From CALOCN01 sp942491735 (GTDB taxonomy: Bacteria > Eisenbacteria > RBG-16-71-46 > JABDJR01), in assembly GCA_942491735.1 (NCBI GenBank), contig CALOCN010000001.1:930001-994000 (forward strand): 64,000 bases of DNA. Direction: 5' to 3'. This document shows positions 49,001 through 57,332 of the stretch, piece by piece. Both the position numbers and the translations under genes were made by a program. Each line of letters begins with the position of its first letter. Position 1 is the first letter of the stretch. The notes beneath the pieces were generated by a model. That model searched no databases. It had not been told where the DNA came from and saw only the letters and a list, made by a program, of their open reading frames with translations.

Positions 49001-50093
49001 AGTTGATGAGGTCGTTCTCGGTGTCCACCGCCTTGCCGTTGATCTCGTCCCGCACGAACGGCATCATGTGCTGCCCCAGGGCCGAGGTCACGATCTCGTA
49101 GCGCCCCGCAGTCACGCCGGCGGCCAGCCAGTCGTTGAACCCCGGGTCGTGCCACTCCGCGGCCGAGATCAGGAGTCCGCCCGGGTGCCAGTTCAGGGGC
49201 AGGTTGTAGAAATCGTGCGCGGCGAGGATCTCGTCCGCTCCGTCGTCGGGATTGGCCGGGTCGCCGTCGTTGGCCGCGAACTCCCCGCGTTCTCCCCGGA
49301 AGACCGTGGTGTAGGTGAGCCCCTGGTTCAGGTGCTGCATGAAGGCCACGTTGTGGGTGTTGGAGACCGGGGCGTTGCTGGCCGACAGGTCGTCCAGGAC
49401 CCGCGACCCGTCCGTGGTAAAGACATAGAATGCGATGGGCGTGGACTCATCGGCCGCCGCGCGCGCCGCGATCCGGGCGTAGTCGCCGGTGGGGAGTTTG
49501 GCCGCCCGGGTCACCGCTTGCTCGAACCCACCCGGCAACCAGATGCTGGTTTCCGCGGTGCCGTAGAACCGGGAACCGACCGCGCTACGAACCCGCTCCG
49601 TCTCGCGGTCACTTCCCTGGGCGTCCAGGACCCGCGTGCGTAGCTGCGGATCCAGATCGGTGATCTCCACCGCCCGATCCCAGGCCATGGGCGCCGCGCC
49701 GGGAATACCCTCGGGCAACCGACGCGTTCCGCCGTCCTCGTAGTCCATGAGCACGAACACGCGCACGCCCGGTTCCAGCAGCGGTGTGGTCGGCGCGGTG
49801 CCCGGGGCGCGATACAGGTTGACCCGGAACGAGAGCCGGTCCACTTCCTGGTCGAAGTAGAACCCCATGAGGTCGCCACGTGCCAGCTCGCCGGCCGCGC
49901 CGTCGTACACCGGATCCAGGGCCTTGGCGTTCTGCCGGTTCCACAGCCCGGGGTCGCCCGCGACCTCGAGCCCGAGCGCGCTGACCGCGGGACGAACCCA
50001 GTCACGCGCTTCCAGTTCCGGCACCGGGGTCCGGGCGTGGGGGAGAACAAGAAGGAGGAGGGCGAGGGGAAGAGCACGGGTGAGAGGCCGCAT
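46065..50093 (-). CDS. Giant secreted GH57-like protein with C-terminal sorting-type domain
   Basis: 1342 residues. MRPLTRALPLALLLLVLP starts a signal peptide; GGAG precedes the ATG at 50093. The N-terminal ~230 residues are unassigned. A GH57-like barrel spans about residues 250-650: HPGGLLISAAEWHDPGFN, PRVAWVPERVW, GVWAVILDDYIHCGY and LHETGWHDD. GH57 enzymes are retaining amylases, branching enzymes and related hydrolases. Residues about 1080-1260 resemble a CBM9/DOMON-type module (YIDWDDTYLYLGLQG). The final 80 residues (LGAFPNPTRGGTRVPVSL to GAGIFFVRVMVDGK) are the shared FlgD-like/sorting-type domain. Confidence 0.7.
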   Translation of the reverse strand: MRPLTRALPLALLLLVLPHARTPVPELEARDWVRPAVSALGLEVAGDPGLWNRQNAKALDPVYDGAAGELARGDLMGFYFDQEVDRLSFRVNLYRAPGTAPTTPLLEPGVRVFVLMDYEDGGTRRLPEGIPGAAPMAWDRAVEITDLDPQLRTRVLDAQGSDRETERVRSAVGSRFYGTAETSIWLPGGFEQAVTRAAKLPTGDYARIAARAAADESTPIAFYVFTTDGSRVLDDLSASNAPVSNTHNVAFMQHLNQGLTYTTVFRGERGEFAANDGDPANPDDGADEILAAHDFYNLPLNWHPGGLLISAAEWHDPGFNDWLAAGVTAGRYEIVTSALGQHMMPFVRDEINGKAVDTENDLINYHYGYTPRVAWVPERVWVENPDDDGNGVASEANVLDYIEDDFTDNGVWAVILDDYIHCGYLDDAFNDRHIYTYGNGIKVLPIDNTFVGDVNYNAGNAWNTILSGTSDEIIIYGNDAEFVAEVSQGAGNASALNNYIWILQQCSANSGTVGVWKLTDVLLDAGFTTQPINLQNGTYGLLGGLDGYGGGNNGWYGDWAGYVGPSNLDEHAPKWNYGAQWDFALTKILSVPNNNLREMAWYVLMTNLHETGWHDDGMISGWQHHYSNHIRSANAHAEAARWADGLYASATGAYLADFEDDGADELVLYNDRLLAVFDKYGGKLQWLFCKGAGYNYSVVSNDNVYWVDTDGDYNETNHIAALSDVGVDGSNKQNDLYAFNVVTGAGGTVTAEIIHPDVKKTVSLTLGDPYLDVTYEPTNKTSRTYVKNGWVPDNLDLTWSGKSLERIWDPDGGGYFGQRNTNTQATAAIVVGSAGAAQNFQFSGTLLEGDEFNGVGRFQVLLYGGFTSPLDGMGHVPELKALRDGLTDTFGPQPCFGTYYPGSDHLTLFFDQEVAAASVVTTGFAIDDDNDGVAEVTLTGGEVLTTVGNSIKLDFDLTPATALALEALNPGTWELLLAASSVQDAVGNPNTTVTHTDDVPVNETPATQMQIDGLVNDGDWATPRKKIEDYWDSAWNSPSPGDTNEINVVYIDWDDTYLYLGLQGFVSGNSWILYLDTDVTGPDGETDLTAIDTWERGATFTGAGFAPDFHAGTFQHQGGSDSQTMWRLTSATTSVDITSQIVHAFDSAHLNGYEGGSEYAIPWDVLYGLGPGLVPPGTRIGVVASVCWDPDPAAELGGDVVPNNTAATLPVVDSFCEMLVDGDYDGLPDPQTVTGVPDSPRPAGNRILGAFPNPTRGGTRVPVSLGSEGVRGSYAVRAEVFDLRGRRVRVLADSALPAGEHVLDWDGRTDQGDDAGAGIFFVRVMVDGKTAGTAKLTRVVDR

Positions 50094-50284
50094 GGTGTCT
50101 CCACAAGGAAGCAGGTTTGGACCGGTCCAAGAAGTTCGCAAAAAAAAGGCGGTTCGCCACGCTAAAGTCTACCAAACGACACCGCCTCGTCACGCATCTC
50201 CATCCAACTGCAAGTCTCGGAAAGGATTGCCCGGGGCGGGGTCGTGTGACATTCTCGCCGGGTACCGTTATCACAGGAGTTGCC

Positions 50285-51025
50285 ATGTCGACCAAACGCC
50301 CGCCGCGCAAGGCACATCACATCCTGCCCATGCCCGATGCGGAGATCCGCGAGAATCCCCTGGGACGCGAGGTGTCGCAGGAGGTGGACTTCCTCATCGA
50401 GCTTCTGGACCTCAAGCAGGACGAGGCGATCCTCGATGTCGCCGCGGGGGCCGGCCGCCATGCCCTCGAGCTGGCGCGCCGCGGGTATACCAACGTGACC
50501 GCCATGGACCTCTCGGACCAACTGCTCTCCATTGGTCAGGTGGCCGCCGAGGCAATGCACGTCGCGGTGACCTTCGCCAAGGGGGACGCACGCAAGCCGC
50601 TGGCCCGGGCCAAGTACGATGCGGCGTTGATCCTCGGCGGTGGCGCGTTCGGTCTCATGGAGAACGACAACGAGAACCAGGCCATTCTCGATGCGACCAG
50701 CGAGTCGCTCAAGCCGGGTGGGCGGATCGCGGTCAGTGCCATGAACCTGTTGCACATGATCCGCCACCGCAAGGATCTCACCGGCTTCGACTCCACCACC
50801 TGCGTCCTCACCACCAACGAACTGATCAACGTGGAGGGGGACGTGGTCGAGGAGCTCCCGGTGAGCGAGCGCTACTACGGCTATCCGGCGCTGGTGAACT
50901 CCCTGGAGAAGGCCGGCTTCCGCAGCATCATGGGGTTCGGCGCCGATCCGGGACGCTACTCCAGCCGGGCGTTGACCACCAACGATTCCGAGATCCTCAT
51001 CTTCGGCAAGAAGCCCTCGCGCTAG
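50285..51025 (+). CDS. Class I SAM-dependent methyltransferase
   Basis: 246 residues. The SAM-binding motif ILDVAAGAGRHALELARRGY (about 47-66) is followed by the acidic loop AMDLS and the DAALILGGGAFGLM strand. Substrate unknown. The ATG at 50285 has AGGAG 6 nt upstream. It ends 12 bp before the response regulator gene and may be cotranscribed with it. Confidence 0.85.
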   Translation: MSTKRPPRKAHHILPMPDAEIRENPLGREVSQEVDFLIELLDLKQDEAILDVAAGAGRHALELARRGYTNVTAMDLSDQLLSIGQVAAEAMHVAVTFAKGDARKPLARAKYDAALILGGGAFGLMENDNENQAILDATSESLKPGGRIAVSAMNLLHMIRHRKDLTGFDSTTCVLTTNELINVEGDVVEELPVSERYYGYPALVNSLEKAGFRSIMGFGADPGRYSSRALTTNDSEILIFGKKPSR

Positions 51026-51037
51026 ACGTCTCCCACC

Positions 51038-51727
51038 ATGAGCGAGAAGACCGTTCTCATCGTCGAAGACGATGCCCGCATCGCGGAAGTGGTGGTGAAG
51101 AACCTGGAGGCGGCCGGGTTGGGATGCGAGGCGGTCCAACACGGGTCCGAGGGCTGGGCGCGTTTCCAGGACATGTCGCCGGACCTGGTCATCCTGGACG
51201 TCATGCTTCCCGGCGTGGACGGGATCGAGCTGACCCGGCGCATCCGCAAGCGGGACGAGGAGGTCCCCATCCTGCTCCTCACCGCCCGCACCGGGGAAGG
51301 GGACAAGGTGCTGGGATTCGAGGTGGGCGCCGACGACTACCTGACCAAACCGTTCAGCACCCGGGAACTGGTGGCCCGCGCCCGTGCCCTCCTGCGACGC
51401 AGTGGACGCGGCGGGGCGAGCGAGGTCCTGGTCGCGGGACCGTTGCGGATCGATTCCGGTCGGCGTTCCGTGGAACGGGACGGCGCCGCGGTGGAACTCA
51501 CCACCCTCGAGTTCGACCTGCTGCACTTTCTTGCCGGGCGTCCGGGGCGGGTCTACAGCCGGGAGGCGCTCATGGAGCAGGTGTGGGGTGAGGACCGGGT
51601 GGTCGACCCCCGCTCCATCGACAGCCTGATCAGCCGGCTACGCAGGAAGCTGGAGCGGGACCCGGGAAAGCCGCAATTGATCCAGACCGTGTGGGGGGCG
51701 GGGTATCGGTTTCCCGAGCAGGGTTAA
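51038..51727 (+). CDS. OmpR-family response regulator
   Basis: 229 residues. The receiver domain has IVEDD with the acidic pair, the phosphoacceptor Asp in LVILDVMLPG, and Lys in DDYLTKPF. The C-terminal winged helix (LTTLEFDLLHFLAGRPGRVYSREALMEQVWG; IDSLISRLRRKLE) binds DNA. The sensor kinase follows after 111 bp. Target genes unknown. Confidence 0.95.
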   Translation: MSEKTVLIVEDDARIAEVVVKNLEAAGLGCEAVQHGSEGWARFQDMSPDLVILDVMLPGVDGIELTRRIRKRDEEVPILLLTARTGEGDKVLGFEVGADDYLTKPFSTRELVARARALLRRSGRGGASEVLVAGPLRIDSGRRSVERDGAAVELTTLEFDLLHFLAGRPGRVYSREALMEQVWGEDRVVDPRSIDSLISRLRRKLERDPGKPQLIQTVWGAGYRFPEQG

Positions 51728-51838
51728 CCCGGGGATCCGCGTGCTCGGGCGCTCCCTGACCCACTTTCCCCAGTCGCTGCGACATTTCTGCCATATCCGC
51801 CGCCTAGGGTTGTGGGGTGCCGGGAGGCTCCCTTGCCC

Positions 51839-53401
51839 ATGAACCAACCCCTGAAATCCCCCAGTCTGTTCTGGACCTTTGCCGGTGCGTTCCTGCTGGT
51901 CCTGCTGGTCGCTGCCGTCCTGCAGATCGTGGTGCTCCTGGCGGTGGTGCGCCCCATGGCGGCGCGCGAAGTGAACCAGCGTTCCGAGGGCGTACTGGAT
52001 GTCATGGCGTCGGATCTGGAGAACCTGATCCCCCCGTTGGATTCCCGCGAGGTGTCCCGGGTGCTGCGGGGCCCTTCCCGGGAGCGGGTCATCGTGCTGC
52101 TGCGGGATGGGCGGGGGCAGGTGTTTCCCGGCGTTCCCCTGGTGGGAGACTTCGGCGACCGGTTGCTGGCTCTGGTGGGTGTGTCGGGAGACACCCTGGT
52201 GAATCCGGTGCGGGGCGTCGGATCGGGGCGCCGGGGTGATCGCACCGGCTTGCCCCGCGGACGCCCTCCGCTCTTCTCCGAAGAGGAGGGTCTTAACGGT
52301 CCGAGGCCTCCGCTCGGTTCCGGTCAGGTTGAACGGACATCGCGGGAGTTCACCGTCGCCGCGCGTCGGCAACTGACCTTCGCGGATGGATCGACGGGTG
52401 AGTTGATCGCGGTCGCCCCCCGGACGCCGATTCCGCTCTGGCCCCCCGGGGCGCCTCGGCCCTTGTTGATTTTTCTTCCCCTGGCCCTGCTCGTTGCGGT
52501 GGGGGGTGGGCTGCTCCTGTTCCGCTCCATCGTGCGGCGTATCCAGGCGCTGGAGACCCTGGCCACGCGGGTCAGCGAAGGGGACCTGACGGCACGCGTG
52601 GCCCCGGGACGACCGGACGAGTTGGGGCGTCTCGGGAAGCGTCTCAACCACATGACCGGCTCCCTGGCCGAGGCGCGGGATCGTCTGCAGGCCGTGGACT
52701 CCCAGCGGCGACGCCTGCTCGGCGACATCTCCCATGAGTTGGCGACCCCACTCACCTCCATTCGGGGCTACACGGAGACCCTGCTCAACCCCGATGTCCC
52801 GGTCACCGAAACGGAACGGGCCCGCTATCTGGACAGCGTGCTGGCCGAGGCGCACCGCATGGATCTTCTGATCCAGGACCTTCTGGATCTGGCCCGGCTG
52901 GAATCCGGTGCGGTGACCATGGAATGCGAGCGCCTGGATCTGGCCGCGCTTGCCGGCAACACCCTGGACCGCCTCGCTCCGCGTTTCGAGGCGGCCGGGC
53001 TCCAGCTGGTCTGGGCGCCGCGGACGCGTACCGCCGAGGTGGAGGGGGACGGGCGGCGCCTGGAGCAGGTGCTGGACAACCTGTTGGCCAATGCGCTGCG
53101 TTATGTCCCTTCCGGCGGCCGCGTCGAGGTCCGGGTGGATACGGATCCGGTCGGGGGCACGGTCTCGCTGAGCGTTGCCGACGATGGCCCCGGCATCCCG
53201 GAAGCGGAACTCCCCCTCGTGTTCGATCGGTTCTATCGGGCGGATCCGGCCCGGGTGGCGGGCGGGACCGGGTTGGGGCTGGCCATCGTGCGGGAGATCG
53301 CACGGGCGCACGGCGGGGAGATCACCGCCCACGCGAACCCTCCCCGCGGCGTCCTGTTCCGTTTGGTTCTCCCGGACCACGCCGGCTCAACTCCCGGCTA
53401 G
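51839..53401 (+). CDS. Membrane sensor histidine kinase
   Basis: 520 residues. One transmembrane helix near 15-45 and a second near 210-230 enclose a periplasmic sensor region. A HAMP linker follows (RRIQALETLATRVSEGDLTARV), then the H box LGDISHELATPLTSIRGYTETLL with the phospho-His, and N/G boxes (LDNLLANALRYVPSGG; DDGPGIP; GTGLGLAIVREI). The ATG at 51839 has GGGAGG upstream. Cognate of the adjacent OmpR-type regulator; stimulus unknown. Confidence 0.92.
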   Translation: MNQPLKSPSLFWTFAGAFLLVLLVAAVLQIVVLLAVVRPMAAREVNQRSEGVLDVMASDLENLIPPLDSREVSRVLRGPSRERVIVLLRDGRGQVFPGVPLVGDFGDRLLALVGVSGDTLVNPVRGVGSGRRGDRTGLPRGRPPLFSEEEGLNGPRPPLGSGQVERTSREFTVAARRQLTFADGSTGELIAVAPRTPIPLWPPGAPRPLLIFLPLALLVAVGGGLLLFRSIVRRIQALETLATRVSEGDLTARVAPGRPDELGRLGKRLNHMTGSLAEARDRLQAVDSQRRRLLGDISHELATPLTSIRGYTETLLNPDVPVTETERARYLDSVLAEAHRMDLLIQDLLDLARLESGAVTMECERLDLAALAGNTLDRLAPRFEAAGLQLVWAPRTRTAEVEGDGRRLEQVLDNLLANALRYVPSGGRVEVRVDTDPVGGTVSLSVADDGPGIPEAELPLVFDRFYRADPARVAGGTGLGLAIVREIARAHGGEITAHANPPRGVLFRLVLPDHAGSTPG

Positions 53402-53445
53402 AGCCGTGGTAGATTCTCCTGCGATCCAATTCCAGGAGGCTTCCC

Positions 53446-55131
53446 TTGCGCTTGTTGCTCCCCGTCCTGCTCGTGCTCTCCCTGTTTCTTTTTCCCCAGG
53501 GCGTCCCCGCCGCGGACAGTCCGCCTTCGGTGATCTTCATCCTGGATGCGTCCGGTTCCATGTGGGGACAGATCGACGGCACGGCCAAGATCGTCACCGC
53601 GCGGGACGTCCTCGGTCGTCTCATCGACGGTCTTCCCCCGGCCAGCGAAGTGGGGTTGGTGGCCTACGGACATCGTCGCGAGGGGGACTGCGAGGATGTG
53701 GAGACCCTGGTTCCCCTCGGTCCGCTGGATGCGCCCTCGCTCAAGAAGACCATCAACGGCCTGAACCCCAAGGGCAAGACCCCGATCACCTTCTCCGCGG
53801 GGCAGGCGATCGATCTGGTCAAGGATCGCACCGAGCCGGTGACCATCATTCTCATCAGCGACGGTCTGGAGACCTGTGACGCGGATCCGTGCCAGGCGGT
53901 GACGGTGGCCAAGCAGAGCGGCGTTCCGTTCGTGATGCACGTGGTCGGTTTCGATGTGGGGGACGGGGATGTCTCCCAGTTGGAGTGCACGGCCCAGGCA
54001 GGCCAGGGGCTCTACTTCAGCGCCACCGAGGCCGAGGAACTCCTCGCCGCGCTGGAGCAGGCGGTGGAGGCACCCCCCGGCGAGGCGGGGACGCTCTCGG
54101 TGGGCGCGGTTCGCAACGGCGAGCGCCAGGACGCCATGGTGTGGGTCTACGAACCGGGCACCCGGGACGACGTGGCGGCCGGGCGGACCTACACCGGAGA
54201 GGCGACCAACCCGCGGCTGCTCTACGTTCCTCCCGGGACCTACGACGTGGTGGTGGTCCCTCTCGGGGTGGACGACAACACCCCCATCCGCTTCGACGAT
54301 CTGGTGGTGAGCGACACCGGCATCACCGAGCGCACCGCGGAGTTCAGCACCGGAGTCCTCGCCGTCGGTGCCATGCGCAACGGGGAACGGTCCGACGCGA
54401 TGGTCAAGGTCTACGCCGCCGGAACCGATACCGAGGTCGCGGTCACCCGCACCTATACCGGTGGGGCCTCCAATCCGTATCCGTTCACCCTCCCGCCCGG
54501 GACCTACGATGTCCAGGTCTCGTCCATCGAGATCAGGAAGGCTCCGCCGGTGGTCATCGAGGCCGTGGTGGTGGAGCCGGGTGGCCGGGTGGATCATGTC
54601 GCGGACTTCAGCAGCGGGGACCTGGCGGTTGAGGTGCTCTGCGACGGCGAGAAGCACGATGCGATGATCAAGGTCCTGCGCGCCGGAACCAACGAGGTGG
54701 CGGGGGGAGGTCGTTCCTACACCGGAGAACGCACCAACCCGCACGTGGATGTCCTTCCGGTCGGAGTCTACGACGTGGTGGTGACGCCGCTCGTGGTGTC
54801 CGGGGTGGACCCGGTGCGTTTCGACGGGGTGGAGGTGGTGGCCGGGGAGCGGGCCGAGCGGACCGCGGAGTTCGTCACCGGGTACCTCAAGGTCGGCGTC
54901 CGTCAGGGCGAGACGCTGGTGGACGCGATGGTCAACCTGACCCGGGACGGCGTGGCGATCGACGGGGCCAGGACCTACAGTTCGGAGAGTTCGAATCCAA
55001 AGGCGTTCCGGCTCGCCCCCGGGACCTACGACGTGGTGGTCAAACCCATCCGGTTGGAAGGGGCCGAGGCCCAGCAATTCACCCTCACCGTGACCGCGGG
55101 GGGAACCGTGGAGCGGATGGTGGAGTACTAG
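53446..55131 (+). CDS. Secreted von Willebrand A protein with four repeats
   Basis: 561 residues from TTG with CCAGGAGGC about 6 nt upstream. Leader MRLLLPVLLVLSLFLFPQGVPAA. The VWA domain at about 25-205 has an intact MIDAS start, FILDASGSMWG, and ISDGLETCDADPC. Then come four repeats of about 88 residues, each with a DAMVxV strand, a YTGExTNP turn and a PPGTYDVVV end. VWA domains bind metal and proteins. Likely a secreted or surface adhesive/chaperone protein; no partner is evident. Confidence 0.78.
   Translation: MRLLLPVLLVLSLFLFPQGVPAADSPPSVIFILDASGSMWGQIDGTAKIVTARDVLGRLIDGLPPASEVGLVAYGHRREGDCEDVETLVPLGPLDAPSLKKTINGLNPKGKTPITFSAGQAIDLVKDRTEPVTIILISDGLETCDADPCQAVTVAKQSGVPFVMHVVGFDVGDGDVSQLECTAQAGQGLYFSATEAEELLAALEQAVEAPPGEAGTLSVGAVRNGERQDAMVWVYEPGTRDDVAAGRTYTGEATNPRLLYVPPGTYDVVVVPLGVDDNTPIRFDDLVVSDTGITERTAEFSTGVLAVGAMRNGERSDAMVKVYAAGTDTEVAVTRTYTGGASNPYPFTLPPGTYDVQVSSIEIRKAPPVVIEAVVVEPGGRVDHVADFSSGDLAVEVLCDGEKHDAMIKVLRAGTNEVAGGGRSYTGERTNPHVDVLPVGVYDVVVTPLVVSGVDPVRFDGVEVVAGERAERTAEFVTGYLKVGVRQGETLVDAMVNLTRDGVAIDGARTYSSESSNPKAFRLAPGTYDVVVKPIRLEGAEAQQFTLTVTAGGTVERMVEY
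54091..55131 (+). repeat. Four degenerate ~88-residue coding repeats
   Basis: Repeat starts are near 54091, 54355, 54619 and 54883 (period about 264 bp): LSVGAVRNGERQDAMV, LAVGAMRNGERSDAMV, LAVEVLCDGEKHDAMI and LKVGVRQGETLVDAMV. Protein similarity is clear but DNA has diverged, unlike the 609-bp array. Confidence 0.8.
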
Positions 55132-55256
55132 ACTCCCCACGCACCTACCCGCTTTTACCCACCCCGTGTCATATCTCTGCAACATGTTCCGGGTACTCCT
55201 TAATACAGGTGCCATGGACGGCGGCATTGGAGCCGTCGTCCCAAAGGAGACCCACC

Positions 55257-56339
55257 ATGAGAACGACTTTCAATCGGCTTCGCGTACTGGCCCCCCTGGC
55301 GGCCGGCGCCCTTCTTCTTTCTCCCCTGGTCACCGGCTGTGCCGGCGATGAGGCGACGGCAACCAGCCCCAACAGCACGGTAGGGTTGCAGCTCTCCGCG
55401 GGCGCCGGCCCGCCGACCCTGGCCGAACTGACCTCGCGCCTGGAACTGGGCGACCCCCAGGTCGCGGCCATCGAGCCGCCGTTGGCCGACTGGCAGTCCA
55501 ACCACGCCGCGGGTCAACGCACCCGGCGCGGGTTCCGCAACGAGGGCGGTGATTTCCAGGAGCCGCCGATGATGGCCTTCCTGGAGAAGAGCGCGGCCAC
55601 CCTGGACGAGGATCAGTTCATGGAACTCCTCGCCATGCTGGGCGAGCGGCAGGCGGCGCACCGGGCCGAAATGGAAGCTCGGATGGAGTCCATGGCGGAG
55701 CGGTTCGGCAACGGCGAACGCCCGGGTGGTCGGCGCGGCGGACCGGGTGGACGTGGCAGCGAGAACGGCGGTCCCTTCGCGGACCTGGACCTCACCGACA
55801 CGCAGAAGGCCGCCATCAAGGACGCGTTCCGCGGTGAGCGCGAAGCGACCCGGTCGCTGCGGGAGGGATTCCGGGACGGAACGGTGAGCGCCGAGGCGTT
55901 CAAGTCGGGCCTCAAGGAACAGCGTAGCGTGGTGCAGGAGACCGTCGCCGGCATCGTCGGGGAAGAGGCCTATGCCGCCCTTGAAGCCAGGAAGACGGAG
56001 CAGGTCGTGAAGCGGGCCGAGCGTCAACTGGAGCGGGTCGGCGAGCACAACGCGAGGCGCCTCGAGTTCCTGACCACCGTCCTTGCCCTCACCCCGGACC
56101 AGGTGACCCAGGCCCAGGGGGTCATGGAGAGCGCGGCCACGCAGGTGCAGGCCATCCTGGGCGGGGTGATCGACGGAACCGCGGATCCCATCGACGCCCT
56201 CGTCGACGGGCTCGTCGCACGCCGTTCCGCCAAGGACGCCCTGGCCGCGATCCTCGACGCCGACCAGACCGAGCGCTTCGAGGCGCTCCAGAACCTACTC
56301 CCCGGTCCCGGGAGCCGTGGACGGCACCACCGCGGATAG
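55257..56339 (+). CDS. Spy/CpxP-like lipoprotein
   Basis: 360 residues. Leader with lipobox VTGCAG. The rest is largely helical with two LTxxQ-type motifs (LDLTDTQKAAIKDAF and LALTPDQVTQAQGVM) like the periplasmic chaperone/stress proteins Spy and CpxP, but about twice as long. A Gly/Arg-rich linker (RPGGRRGGPGGRG) joins the helical parts. AAAGGAG precedes the ATG. A strong terminator follows. Confidence 0.6.
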   Translation: MRTTFNRLRVLAPLAAGALLLSPLVTGCAGDEATATSPNSTVGLQLSAGAGPPTLAELTSRLELGDPQVAAIEPPLADWQSNHAAGQRTRRGFRNEGGDFQEPPMMAFLEKSAATLDEDQFMELLAMLGERQAAHRAEMEARMESMAERFGNGERPGGRRGGPGGRGSENGGPFADLDLTDTQKAAIKDAFRGEREATRSLREGFRDGTVSAEAFKSGLKEQRSVVQETVAGIVGEEAYAALEARKTEQVVKRAERQLERVGEHNARRLEFLTTVLALTPDQVTQAQGVMESAATQVQAILGGVIDGTADPIDALVDGLVARRSAKDALAAILDADQTERFEALQNLLPGPGSRGRHHRG

Positions 56340-56368
56340 CGGGACCCGGCAGGCGATTGCCTGTCGCC

Positions 56369-56413
56369 GCGAGCCCGAGGCACACGGAACCCGCCTCGGG
56401 CTCGCTTCTTTTT
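56369..56413 (+). terminator. Rho-independent terminator after the Spy-like gene
   Basis: A perfect 13-bp stem GCGAGCCCGAGGC (56369-56381) with GCCTCGGGCTCGC (56393-56405), followed by TTCTTTTT. Confidence 0.93.
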
Positions 56414-56445
56414 ACCTGGACCGGGCTTGGTCGGAGGTTTCTCGG

Positions 56446-57273
56446 ATGAAGGTGAAACAGGTTGCCCTTGTTCGCGTGCTGGTCCTTGCCGCCGGCGTTG
56501 CCGCGGGTTGCGGCGGCAAGAGCCTGACCAGTCACTGGGCGGATCGGGAGATCGAGATCGACGGCGACCTCGGGGACTGGGACGGGCTCCTCGTTCATGT
56601 GGAGGACACCCAGGGGGCGATCGGGATCCTCAACGACGATCGCTATCTGACGCTGGCCCTCACCACCACGCAACGGGCGCAGCAGATGCAGGTCCTGGCC
56701 GCCGGTCTCATCCTGTGGATCGACCCGGAGGGAGGCAAGGACCGGGTGCGCGGCATTCGTTTTCCCGTGGGGGGAGGCGCGGGACGCGATCTGATGCGGA
56801 CCCTGCGTGACGCGGACGGCCAACCGGACCCGGACGCCATGGAGGTCGCGCTGGCCGAGGCCCTGCGCGAGGTGGAGATCCTGGGCCCCGAGGAAGGGCA
56901 GACCCGACGCGTCAATCGGGCGGAAGTCCAGGGCATGGAGATCGCGGCAACGCTGGTGCGGGGCGTGCTCAGCTATGAAGTCCGCATTCCGCTGCGTGCG
57001 GACGATCAAGCCTCCTTTGCCCTCGACCTTCCGGAGGATGTCCACACGGTAGGCGTGGGGCTGGTCACCCCGGAGGTGGACCGTGCGTCGCGGCCCCAGG
57101 GGGCCGGTCCCGGGGGCGGACCGCCGGGAGGGGGTCGGCCAGGTGGCGGTGGCGGTGGACGGCGGGGCTCCGGTGGAGGACCCGGTGGGCCTCCCGAGGG
57201 CTTCGAGCGTCCCGAACCCCTGGACCTCTGGGCCAAGGTCGCGATGGCCTCGGCCCCGCCCCACAGCGAATAG
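56446..57273 (+). CDS. Lipoprotein with CBM9/DOMON-like domain and glycine-rich tail
   Basis: 275 residues. MKVKQVALVRVLVLAAGVAAGCGG gives a lipobox. Residues about 30-180 (WADREIEIDGDLGDWDGLLVHVED, NDDRYLTLALTT) resemble a CBM9-like/DOMON fold that binds sugar or haem. The tail from about 220 is a Gly/Pro/Arg low-complexity stretch. GGAGG lies 9 nt before the ATG. Transcription is bounded by terminators on both sides. Confidence 0.6.
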   Translation: MKVKQVALVRVLVLAAGVAAGCGGKSLTSHWADREIEIDGDLGDWDGLLVHVEDTQGAIGILNDDRYLTLALTTTQRAQQMQVLAAGLILWIDPEGGKDRVRGIRFPVGGGAGRDLMRTLRDADGQPDPDAMEVALAEALREVEILGPEEGQTRRVNRAEVQGMEIAATLVRGVLSYEVRIPLRADDQASFALDLPEDVHTVGVGLVTPEVDRASRPQGAGPGGGPPGGGRPGGGGGGRRGSGGGPGGPPEGFERPEPLDLWAKVAMASAPPHSE

Positions 57274-57274
57274 A

Positions 57275-57308
57275 AAAGCGGGGACCCGATCACTCGAGTC
57301 CCCGCTTT
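57275..57308. terminator. Bidirectional terminator between convergent genes
   Basis: An 11-bp stem AAAGCGGGGAC (57275-57285) with GTCCCCGCTTT (57298-57308). The A/T ends serve the + strand lipoprotein and the minus-strand gene at 57333. Confidence 0.8.
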
Positions 57309-57332
57309 CCTTGTCTGTCGATCCAACGAACG

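Noticed and set aside
46059..49643. 1194-residue + strand open frame
   Set aside because: Antisense to the GH57-like gene; Val/Gly/His-rich composition marks it as a shadow.
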